From Syngnathus acus (lineage: Eukaryota > Chordata > Actinopteri > Syngnathiformes > Syngnathidae): a DNA stretch of 64,000 bases. The position numbers and the translations under genes are program-made. Location: positions 2,597,501 through 2,661,500 of the forward strand of contig NC_051107.1 of NCBI RefSeq assembly GCF_901709675.1. The letters are read 5' to 3'. Numbering within the stretch: position 1 is the first letter of the stretch; every line of letters begins with the position of its first letter. The notes under the pieces are model-generated. The model was not told the origin of the DNA. It did not search any database and saw nothing but the letters and a program-made list of their open reading frames with translations. Below are positions 1-10,848 of this stretch, one piece after another.

Positions 1-231
1 ATCATGGTCGCGCAGATAAGGACCACGTAAGAGAAAATAATCAAAGCCATTGAGACCACCGTGAAAGCATCCGTATGCAGCTAATGAACTCCCGTGTTTG
101 TATGTAATTGAGAAAATAATCACAAATCTACACAGGCATGGATTTGTGCGAAGAAGCACTTCCTGCATGCTAAACCTAGTGGGGGGGGGCTTCTCGTGTG
201 AAGCCGAGCTGTAATAGAGATAAGCGGGTTC

Positions 232-445
232 ACGGTCCCACTTGGCAGATTTGGATTACGGCGCCGTTTCCCCAATCGTTAGCGAGCCAACGTACAACAC
301 CGTACTGTATAAAGACGTACAGTAAATTAAGCGACGCAGAGGATAAAGAATATATACTTGTGAGTAACGGAATATCTGACCACCGCTTTTGTGACGCCGA
401 TGCAAAATTAGCGTTTCCCACCATGTTAGCATTAGGCTAGCACGT
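232..445 (+). repeat. Dispersed repeat family R1, copy A
   Basis: Contains the family core GCAGAGGATAAAGAATATAT at about 336-355 and, further right, the companion motif TGTTAGCATTAGGCTAGCA near 424-442. The same core occurs in four other places in the window in both orientations. Boundaries are approximate because no terminal repeats or target duplication were seen. Confidence 0.6.
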
Positions 446-2168
446 GTGTTACGTTGGAGTCATTTGAATATTCTATTTTGGCAACACACACATGGATGCA
501 GGCGACCTACAAAAAGTCTGTTACTGCTCTTCCTTTTGTTTTGAAGTCTGCTCTCTGCAAGCCCTCGACTCATTTGTTCACATCCCCCGTTCGCATCAGC
601 GGGGCTCGCCACCCACTCCCTCGCGCACACACACGCACACTTCCGGCTACTTAGACAGAGATGCTCTTTTATCTGTCTCTCCGAGCTCCTGGGGGGCAAT
701 GGTAGCTGAGTGACTGTGTGTGTGTGTGTGTGCCTGCCCCGCTGTGAATGTTTTCACTGTGTCACCCAACAGGAAGACGGAAGTTCCCTCCAGCAGCTCC
801 CATCTTGGAAAACAAAACTATAGATGGGTGGCTTTCACTTAAAAAGTGCATTAAAGCAAGAGACAAAAACAAAATAGTCCTTATAAAATCCGACGGGAAG
901 GAACCCAGCATTAAAGATGCGATTAAATGTAGCCCCGTTATATTATGTGGTCTCCGTGAATCGCCGGGGCAAGTTAACTATATCTTACCCCGAGGAGGGA
1001 GCCTGCTACTTTTGCGGCACGTTAATGCAATTCCGTAATGTCACACCAGAGGACTATATTGCACATAATCCATCTTTTCATTATTGGCCACTGGAGCTGA
1101 TAGCGGTGAGCAGGTCTTTGAGCCTCTAATAATTTCATCATGAATTAGGGATTGCCCAGATGGAGACGTTGCTCCGACGAGTGGGAAATGATTGATTGAA
1201 GTTTGTATGGATACGATTATGTTGTATAGTTGGTATAATATATTATGTAGTAAAGTTGAATCGATTTTGTTTTAGAAATCGATTCGCGTATATTGAATTT
1301 TTCTCCACTTGGGGTCACCGTACACTCATTGTGGCTGGTGAGTGACGTGGGCGCCATCGCTCCAATTGAATAGTTTTGTAGTCGAGTTATTCGAATAATC
1401 GTTTTAGCTCTGCATGGGAGCAAAAGGCCAGAGGTCCATTAATTCAGGCTCATTTGCTCCCTAAATGGGTCGCCGCAGGAATCCAAACAAGCACAATTAA
1501 TACGGAAATGTCTCGGCACCCCCACATGCTAATATCCTCGATTATATTCGGGAGGGTCGACTCATTTGAATGGGGTTTTTTTTTTTTTGACGGCGGATTT
1601 CTACATTTAAATGAGAGGGTCCCAATTTCCATTTTTTTCAGCCAGTAGGCTTAACATTATTATTTTTTACACACAATGGAAACATTGCCTTGTGCATGAA
1701 ATCAGCATTTTTCATACACAGTTTCACCAGACAGTCAAAAAGCCCAAAAGTCGCTTTTAGTTGCATGATACTGCTGAAACGAATCTGCAGTAATGGAGAC
1801 ACACGAGTCTCTCACTCTCTGTCAGTGTGTACAATCGGTGAAATCTGTCTCACACACACACACACGGACACACACACCCTGGGGGCCACAGGCTGTATGG
1901 ATTTCCAAGCACTTGCAATCTCAAATAACCTGCCAATCAATGAGTGCTCTTCAATTAGCCGGTCCCACGTGAATGGGCTTATCAGGGGGGCGGGCGTTTT
2001 TGAGTGTTGAGGTGCTACTTGATAGGTGCTCTCGAGGAGACATCAGACCCCGAGCTTTTATAATCTTGCTTCGATACTACTAGTGTAAGCAAAAACGCCT
2101 TTGAGGACAGTTTTTCTTGATAAGCATTATATATTTTTCCTTTTGAGCAACACAGGTATACTTTGTTG

Positions 2169-2219
2169 CAAACATAATGAAAACAGCAGGGGGCTTAAAG
2201 TTGAACCCTGAGGAACACC
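2169..2219 (-). mobile_element. LINE reverse-transcriptase fragment
   Basis: On the minus strand this reads 17 codons beginning GVPQGSTLSPLLFSL, the conserved reverse-transcriptase block of non-LTR retrotransposons. Only this short segment is recognisable. A second fragment with the same block lies in a znf800 intron at 24909-24959. Confidence 0.65.
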
Positions 2220-2597
2220 GGAGCAAACAAAGCTAACACAAGCAGTTCTGCCAGGGATCCAAGCCACTCTAGAGCGCTACCGCTAATTGCCACCTAGTGC
2301 AGCAAATGAGCTAACGGAATAATTGTGACTCATAAAAATGGGAAATTACAGCTGCTTAAAATAGCCAATAGTTATTCTAGGTAAAATGCACGTCAGCAAA
2401 CCAGTCTAATGGTGAAAATTGGCCCTCAGCGATTTTTTTCTTAACACGTTAAGAATAGAAGAAGTGGTGGTGATGGACAGCAAGTTCAACCCAGCGCGGA
2501 AAGGTTTTGTCAGAAATGCCAATTAACGTCCAGGTAGACATCAGAAGCTGACAGCTAACAGATCCCTGTTTTTACAACACACTGTCACAATCCATCA

Positions 2598-2598
<1 letters not shown>

Positions 2599-2631
<33 letters not shown>
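2599..2631. repeat. (CA)n microsatellite
   Basis: An uninterrupted CA dinucleotide run of about 33 bp. Confidence 0.95.
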
Positions 2632-2632
<1 letters not shown>

Positions 2633-5600
2633 GGACCTTGATCTCCTCCGAGGAATTTAATGCAACAAGACAGCTCGACGTAAACCGCTCACTTCGCCCC
2701 CGAAACTGTGAAAAAAAAATAAATAGCATTTCTCTAAAATAAGAAATATGGATGAATATGCAGGCTGCATCCAGGCCAATTAGTTTTTGTTTTTTTTCTC
2801 TACACCGCGTAACACACACTGGGAGGCTGGGGCATAACAATGAAAGAGATAGCGCAGGCGACAGCCAGAATGTTAAAGGGCCAAAGATGAAAGCGGAGAA
2901 GAAAAGAGGACGATGCATTGACGTACAATGCCGGCGAGTATGAGCGAGTGGCCGAGGCTCAATTCAACACTAGTCTATTGTTGGAGGGAAAATCAGAGTC
3001 TTACACACATACTGACCTAGATGCATTGGGTCAGATATCGGTCATAAAAAAAAAAAAACGAGGTTCTCCTTCTGGCGTCCATCAATACGTTTGGAATTAC
3101 GCGCCATAATTTAAAAGTGAGTAGGGTGTTCAATTGTCGCCCCGGCAAACACAAATCAACTGGAGACGGCCGATAAGCCGGCAGATCCCTTAAAACGTGC
3201 CCGAAGATAACCATCGCTGTCAAGTGCGTGTGCCCGTGATTAATCCCGTGTTATTAGCGGGAGCGGTTGACGCCCGGCGGGCTTTACTTTGAGATCTTGA
3301 CAGCACAGGTATCGCTTTTCTATTCCCTCGCTTTTTATTGCTTCTCCATTTTCTTCTCCTCCACTTTTAATTCCTCTAAAGTTCCACCTCAGCGTCTCGC
3401 TCTCTCCATTTTCAATGTAAATCCCGTTTTTCTTTTCCCCGTTACAACCGAGCGTCTCCGCTACCGACGATCGTCGCGTTTACCGGCGTGGCATTAAAGC
3501 GTGTAAAAGCCTGTAAAATACAGGTGTGAAAAAGATACACAAATCTAATAGGTCTCGCAGCGTGACATTTAAAAAAAGGTCGCCTTTTAGGTGTTGATAC
3601 ATTGGTGCAGAACGACCCCGCCGATGGAGTCGGAGGAAGGCTCAAGCGTGACCGAATCATTTCGCTGCTGTAATGTGAGCAGAAAAGCCAAATATTGGAC
3701 GGCATCGGGCGAGGGGACTCAAAATGATTTCATCGATCGAGAACAGCGAGCAGTAGAAACCTCATTAAGGGATGAAACATTCCATTGTGTCTTTGAGTAT
3801 GTGAATTCAAACAAAGTTTGAATTTAGCGTTCCATTTTGACGTTTAAACTTGGAAGGCTAATCAACACTTGGTTAATCAACACACGCATGGCTGGCGCGT
3901 CAACGTGTTAGCGCCGCCGCACGGTTCCGCGGGTATTTTTGCACGTTTGTCGTCAGCGCCCCGTGGAGAAGGAAGCTGCAAATTTCCGAGACCAACTCGC
4001 AGCTCCCCTGCGACACAATGCTCGTTGTATACATAACATGGTTAAAAACCAAAATGGAGTCCCCTAAAGCAAAACCCATGTGAGGGTTAAGAGTGCCCTT
4101 CAATTCCCCGCTGCCATCCTCCCCTTCAGTTCCCATCATTCCCTCATGTCCTCCCGCATCACATTCTCACGTCTTCCTCCATTTGGAATTTATTAGCTAT
4201 GACAAACGGAGGGAACACAAAACAAAGCGGCTGTCATTCACGAGTGCACTCAATGGGAAAAAAATAGATGCTGCCGGGAGCCGGCGATTTCATTTGCCAA
4301 AAACAAGAAATATATATGATGGGTGAGGAAAGGGGGGGGGGGGTGTTGAAGATGCTAAAGCGGGAGCTGTGCTAGACGACGAGGCGCAAATGAGCTGGAT
4401 GGAGGGATGGAGGGAGGGGAAAATCAAACTTTTCTTTTGGATTTCTTATTCTTCCAAGAATGGATTTCAAGGCTCATCTGCTTTGGGTGATGTTGTGATG
4501 TTCACGGGCGAACGGTCCCTCGATTAAAAAACAGCCTTAGCGAGGAGAGGGAGGGGCCGCGGCCCGCCCGCCTGCCTGCCTGCCAACGGGGAAAATAATG
4601 GATTAGAAGATAATGAGAGAGAGAATGGAGGCGACACATATTGGAGCGGAAAAGTCGACAAGTTATAGACGGAGAGGGTGATTAAAAAGATGGAGGGAAG
4701 GGGCCGTTTGGACCTCCTTAAAATCCGCAAAACATCATTGCGACCTCATCTCCGGGCATCGCCTCATAAAAGCACTTAGCCGACTTTGAATGCGTTCGAA
4801 CAAAGAGAATTGAAGTTTACAACTCAATCTCGGCGCCTCTCTAAAAATTTACTTCGACGTCGGGGGCGACAATAAAAACACAAGAGTGCTGATAGGAGCC
4901 GTTAGCCGGGAGCTAACGCGCGTGAATGACCGCCGACTGATTTGCGTGGAGCGCACGCAGGTGTCGTAAAGCGACTAGCCGGTTTATCTGCACGAGACAC
5001 CAAAAAAAATAACTCGGTGTTTGTGTGCCGGCCTCGGAGGTTTCAGTCGGCCATGACGGGAGGAGAGGATTAAAAAGCCGCAGGCCAGCGGGGACCTTCT
5101 CGTGCTTGGCTACGACCTTCTCGGCAAACGAGTGTCACAGACGGCCGGTTCTGGTGCGACGCCGATACGAAGGTAAAAATGAGCTCATCAAAATCTATTG
5201 AACAAGCTATCTTGAACACAAAATGATTAGTTCGTCTGTATAAGAACATAAAGAAATATTTCTCCTATAAGGGAGGGGCATAGTGTAGGAGTGGAAAGAA
5301 ATCTCCGCAACCGCCACATGAATTTGCGGTTTTGGTGCAAAACCAAAACCCCACAAGTCGCTTTTTTTGACCTCAAGAAAACAAGTTACTTAAGCGACCA
5401 AAAAAAATTCACGGTGGTCAGACCACAAAAATTTGGCCGGGGTTAACGTCCCGACCTAAACCCGACGTGCAGAGTGGGCGGAGCACGTTGAGCGTCTCCA
5501 TTTTCCCACGAGTCCTCGCCCTCCCCTAGGCCACCTGTACTCAGGGACCACTGATGAATTTTTCAACTGTACGCGCTTCGCATCTTTCCGCTCGCTATAA

Positions 5601-5913
5601 ATAGCGCCAGGCGGTGCACAGCCGGTTCAATAATAGCTACCGGGTGTAAAAATCTGTATATTCAAATCATACAGTGAGTAAAGCACATTGGGACACCTTC
5701 AAAAATACTCGAGACTTCTATCACGAACAAGATCTCCCCGTTTATGTCGACGTTTGATTCGGAGCTCACCTTTACTGTGATGCGGCTTTTACTTTGTATT
5801 CACGTAAAGCACCGAGGAAGCCCTCATGCATACATATTTAAATTCAGACATACATGAATTTCTCTCTAGTCCCAATTAGACATCCATAATCACTGCCAGG
5901 AAAACACTTTTAA

Positions 5914-5939
5914 ATAATAATAATAATAATAATAATAAT
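5914..5939. repeat. (AAT)n microsatellite
   Basis: About eight tandem AAT/ATA trinucleotides in AT-rich non-coding DNA. Confidence 0.95.
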
Positions 5940-6458
5940 TGGACTACATATTTCATGGTATTAATGCAGCGGGGTCTTTTGTGCCCTGGCCGGGACACGT
6001 CAACACAGGTAATTGAGCCCCTCTCATCATAAATCCGGCACAAAAAGCTCAATTCAAGCTCAACTTGAAATTAACACATTGGAACAGTCCCTTGTTTGAT
6101 GGCAACATTTGCGTTTAGTGGCCATTACGCGGCTTAAAAAACGCAAACAGAGCCGCAGCCAAACGGAGAGACTTCCAAAATGGAAGAAGCCCAAAAATTC
6201 CTCTTGGAATGATGACAGGCGAGAGGGAGGGACTGGGGAAAAAAAAAAAAAACATAATCCACATCATCCTGTTTGCTTGGATGGGGAGCGACATTTCTAC
6301 TGTCACATGACCACCACCCCCGACACCCCAGGCAGTTACAAGTTCAAGAATGGCTTTTCATTTCTGAGAATAAAATAAGTATTGCATGTGCTGTTCCTTC
6401 AATACATTTTTGGACAATTAAATTCCCCGTTTTGTATTTCACACAGTAGCAGCTCGAG

Positions 6459-6497
6459 GCTAGCAACCAATGCTAGCAACTAATGCTAGCAATCAAT
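6459..6497. repeat. 13-bp triple tandem repeat
   Basis: Three consecutive 13-bp units of the form GCTAGCAAYYAAT. Each carries the palindromic GCTAGC. It sits about 30 bp left of the core of repeat R1 copy B. Confidence 0.9.
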
Positions 6498-6527
6498 ACT
6501 CAAAACATGTAAACAGTACCCAGAAGG

Positions 6528-6690
6528 ATATATTCTTTATCCTCTGCGAAGATCGGCAACGACGATCGCGGCTTACGGAGAAGCTGTACGTCCGTGTTAT
6601 ACTGCCCCATGTGGCCATGGCGAGGTTTTATTACGAGCGTGGTCATGGAACAAATTAAGTTCATATCTCAAGGCGCCACTGTACTTATTT
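6528..6690 (-). repeat. Dispersed repeat family R1, copy B
   Basis: Core ATATATTCTTTATCCTCTGC at about 6528-6547, followed by ACTGCCCCATGTGGCC and then GAGCGTGGTCATGGAACAAA. The last two motifs recur in the same order in copy C when it is read on its reverse strand, which shows that the repeat is longer than the 20-bp core. Confidence 0.7.
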
Positions 6691-6956
6691 TATAATGGCG
6701 GCAAAATGATCTCAGGTATAATAGAGATGAGGCTTGGATGACAGCAAATACAGGCTGATGCACTGTCCACACACACACACACACACACAAAATCAACACA
6801 CATATACACAAGTGTCAAAAAGATGCTACGGCAGCAGAAATGTGACAAGGGTTCAACTTGACTCTGCTCTTTGATTGCATTTTCCTTTTCCCTTCATGCC
6901 ATCCGCTGAATCTCAAAATGTGTGCCAACGATGTGCGTTTGTTTAGTATCCTAGTC

Positions 6957-6988
<32 letters not shown>

Positions 6989-7111
6989 AAAAACGGCATG
7001 TGCCGAGAAACACTCCTGGGTGCATTTCAAACCTCAAGGCGGGCCTGTTTATGGCCAATTGAGGGATAAATTAATCAGGATCCCTCCCGGCTTCTTGACC
7101 GGGGCCCTCGG

Positions 7112-7140
7112 GCACACACACACACACACACACACGCACA
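7112..7140. repeat. (CA)n microsatellite
   Basis: A CA run with a CG interruption, just right of a GC-rich patch. A similar CA run lies at about 6769-6789. Confidence 0.9.
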
Positions 7141-7279
7141 CATGCACACATAAATATTCCAGAAGCTTGGCTTCGAAATAACCCACATAACACCTTGCAG
7201 GGAAAAACAGGGAGAAGGTGATAGATATTCTGTAAATCACAAACAACAGCCAATGCGTTTTGTGAGTGTGAGGTTAATG

Positions 7280-7463
7280 GGATGGAAATGACGAAACTGT
7301 GGCGAGCGAAAAGTGCAGTGGCAACACGTTTAATTTGTTCCGTGACCACGCTCAGAACTTTATATCTTCCCATTAAAACGAATTGTTGCACTCTTCCTGG
7401 TTTGTGTGTGATTGACCACCAGGGGGCAGTGCAATTCATTTTTGCAGAGGATAAAGAATATAT
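7280..7463 (+). repeat. Dispersed repeat family R1, copy C
   Basis: Reads the family in the opposite orientation to copy B. The GTTCCGTGACCACGCTC block comes first at about 7336-7352, then a CCACCAGGGGGCAGTGC block, then the core GCAGAGGATAAAGAATATAT at 7444-7463. Similarity to copy B extends over at least 120 bp. Confidence 0.7.
7416..7432 (+). promoter_or_regulatory. CTCF-like binding motif
   Basis: CCACCAGGGGGCAGTGC matches the vertebrate CTCF core consensus CCASYAGRKGGCRSY at every position. It lies inside repeat R1 copy C, so it may have been brought in by the repeat. Occupancy cannot be judged from sequence. Confidence 0.55.
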
Positions 7464-9020
7464 GCCTGTTGGGTCGGTGGTATTGGGTCGATACTGGCCT
7501 TATTTTAAGGCTGCCGATACCAGCCAAGGATACTTAACTTTGAGAGTCCTTGTGTCTGGCCTTGAGTGACGCCCAGCTGGCAAATACAACGCAAACTTAT
7601 CAGACTTCTAAACATCCTCTTGGACGCGTGTACTCTAACCTACACAAAGACGATCCCGCTGACACGGACATTTTTATTCGCCGGCTTCCGCCGCTCGCCC
7701 TAATGGCAGACATTATTCACCGCTGACTTCCCGATAGCGGCGTGATGTTGTTGGCGCGGTTGCGTGCGGTTTCAAGCTATTAAAAGCAACCCTTGTCTTG
7801 GGCAAATACACTTAATGGGCTTTTGGAGTTGAAGATGTATACAAAAAGATGCCGTTCGGCACATTTACCAAGCCTTTTGACTAACAGATTGTAAAAAAAA
7901 TTGGACTGATAGTAGCATGAACAGTTCTGATGCTAACGCAGACGCTAATGGAGATGCTAACAAGTGCCTATTCAGAACTAAGGCGAGAGAATCGGGTTTG
8001 TTGTTATTGTTGAGTGTCGTGTAAAGCGTGTTCCCGTCTGCGCTGTCATTTCTTCTTCCTCTTCTCATCCTTAAGCTGACATTAAGCAGCACCTTTAAAT
8101 ACTCCAGAGCAGCGTTTATTTCCGTCACATCTTAAGTTGAATGCATGTCAAAGCTTGTTTTAATGCATTTAGCTAAGCCGCTAAGAATATATGGAGGGGG
8201 GGGAAGAAAAATGAAGTTTAGAAATTGTCACACAAGAGTTGGCTGAGAGGGAGGTGAACATGAAAGACTTGGCTGACGGAGACGATTCTCGATTTGCCAG
8301 GGGAAAAAAAAAAATTAAGATGTTTTTGCAAACGGAATGCCAACAGTTCTAAAGCACAAGATGATTTCATTTGTCGGGGCAATGAAGAAAACGATGCCAA
8401 TAATCGAAACCATTGCATCCAATTCCGTCGTTAAAACAAAAATGCAGAAGCGTCTCATCTTTAGAATGAAGCTCAACTGGCTTGGACAGATGCAAAGATT
8501 AACTGACACATACGATTAATTGATTAATCCACAAAATAATCAACTGCCTTACTGGCTTATAATGCTGGCACAAAATATTTTTTTACCCAACGATGGAGAT
8601 CATGTGGAGTCCACCAAAATTTCAAAAACTATATTTGTTAAACAGAAGTGAATGTGCAAATGTCTTTTTTGTCAGCCCATATTTCAAACTCAATCAGCAA
8701 AGACGACATGATCTCGATCTTGATACAAACCAAAGCGGTTTTCGGTGGGCGCAAACGTCTGGCTCGGGTCCAGCTTCCACTTGGACGGCGCTCAGTGAAA
8801 GGAGGGAAGGACTTGTCTCATCTTAGCTGTTAAATCCCCGCTGAGACGGCGAGCGAAACGCGAGATTTACATACGACTTGTTCCCAAGATTCCTTATTAA
8901 TATAATTTTTTTTTTGACAGTCTCTTTGCCAACAGGTATTATCGCGCCCGGGCTCTTGACAATCTGCCGACTGCTCCTCAACAGTCTTGATATCAAAGTT
9001 GATATCTCACATTGCTACAA

Positions 9021-9076
9021 ATGCAAATGAAGCGTTGCCTCGGAATGATGTACGCTTGTAATGCAATTATGCAAAT
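9021..9076 (+). promoter_or_regulatory. Pair of octamer (POU) motifs
   Basis: Two perfect ATGCAAAT octamers, at 9021-9028 and 9069-9076, lie on the same strand 48 bp apart. Homeodomain-like TAAT/ATTA cores lie between and around them. The flanking sequence has no microsatellite or obvious repeat. This is a candidate POU-factor enhancer in the presumed grm8 intron, inferred from motif content only. Confidence 0.3.
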
Positions 9077-10834
9077 GCTCACAATTGGCTCAACGGGAGC
9101 ACCTCAAGTGTTGCGGCGATTAATAGAACAATTTTAATAGCAGCCGATGGCTCTATTTTCGTAACGTTCTACAGAATGGTTTGGCATAGTTTTTCTATGT
9201 CTAATTGTTTTGTTTTTTTATTAAATTGTCTGAAAGCAGAAATAGCTGAGGGCGGGTGGAGGGACTACCGGCGACAATTTTACACAGAAATGAACAAATG
9301 TGTGCGTTTGTTCAAAGCGCACTACTTTACTCCCGCCAGCAGAGGCGCTCGTGATTCACTCACTCACAAAAGTTAACCGAGAGCTGCGACAAGATGGCGT
9401 CAAAGTGCTTCTTTTATACTTGACAAGGTTTTGACCTTTGTGCAAAAAAAAAAAAAAAGTAGGACCAAATAACGGGTTACCGTGGCAACCTGTCAAAAAG
9501 GCAAGGGGACAATTTCGCCAAATCACAGCGCAAATCCCATCAAGCGTAAACTTTCATCGGCGCTACATCAAAGCCGACCTAAATGTCAGCATCATTATCA
9601 ATCAAAGACACAAATACCAAAACGCTAACAATCCGGACGCCTCGAGGTTTCTTTCGTCACTTAAGCGCTCGAGTGAGTCATCTCTCCTAGCCAAACTTCT
9701 AAACTGGAGCGGCGCTAACAGGAAATAAGGCAACCGACGTGAGTCAGCGCGACTGACTTGACGACTGGCAAGCGGCGGTAATGCGCCAACGTCAACTTTG
9801 CTGACATTTAAGTGCCATTGCTTCCTTGGCGCCTCGTTGCGATAAATAATTACTTGGACCCGGGAGTCGCTGAAAGCTTCCATTTGTCTCGTTTTTAATT
9901 TCACGCAATTGATAAAGCGCCGTCAAAACCAATTCCGTGCTCGGCTGTGCGACAATATACCGCTATATATGTATTGGACTATATATATACGGACACATAA
10001 AATGCAGTAGAGTCAAGTATGGCAATAACACAACTCTCGGCCGTATAACACAATGTAGTATTAATAAAACCCTGCACTGTGGCCGGAGCGCATTACACGG
10101 GCCGGCTCCCCCCGGAACCGTCCGGCATAAGGACGAATAAATAACAATAAAAGAAAAATAGAATGCTAGCTAGTAGAGCGCAACCTCCGCCGAGGCTGAC
10201 CAATCAAAAATATGGCTGTTGGATTTGAAAACGATTGCGCAAACTTCACAATTGGTGAAAAATTGCCCACTCGGTCGTGTCGTAATTCAAAATGTCATTC
10301 TGAAAAATGTTAAATGCTAACATTAGGGAAAAAATGGATTGTATAGATGGCATTTTATGATTCTCTTATTTTTGAGTGTTTTACCGCCATCTTGTGGCAG
10401 CCAATTACCAATCCCGGGGGGGATTTTTGCTGTTCATTCGAGCGCGAGCAGTTCGACTAAGAGCACGCAACTCTAGGGACGAGCACGGCCTGCAAAAGGT
10501 GTTGCTACATCTCGCCTCCATGTTGCATTAGATCAGACAGGCGAGGTGGGAGGGAAAAAAACAAAAAAAAAGGAAACAAGGTTAAGTGTTTGGCGTCTCC
10601 GCGCCACCGCTCGGCTGCTCTTGGCATCTCTGCGTCTATCTGTCTTCTTCTGTTGCTGTCCTGCGGCATATGAAACGCTGGGCGCCAAATTACGTCAAAT
10701 AAAATAAATAAATAACCTCAGCGGAAGGTTTTGAAAATCTATAAAAATGTCCCGGGCGTTGACAGGAATCATGTCTGAAAATAGAACAGAACTGGATATG
10801 GTCCTTCCGGTCCCGAGCAGCCGTTATAGACAAC

Positions 10835-10848
10835 ATCGATTAATCGAT
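10835..10848. repeat. ATCGATTAATCGAT palindrome
   Basis: A perfect 14-bp palindrome. Shorter versions (CGATTAATCG) recur at about 42391, 63421 and 63504, often near ATCGATT and other TCGA-rich sequence, which suggests remnants of a shared mobile-element end. Confidence 0.5.

Noticed and set aside
1-85. Minus-strand hydrophobic stretch (VVSMALIIFSYVVLICATM) at the window edge, reminiscent of an olfactory-receptor helix
   Set aside because: Upstream sequence has an in-frame stop and no receptor motifs such as the conserved DRY or LAC regions, and only about 20 residues are visible, so it could be chance.
5911-7140. Direct short repeats considered as a CRISPR array
   Set aside because: They are microsatellites and a 13-bp tandem repeat without spacers, in a vertebrate genome.
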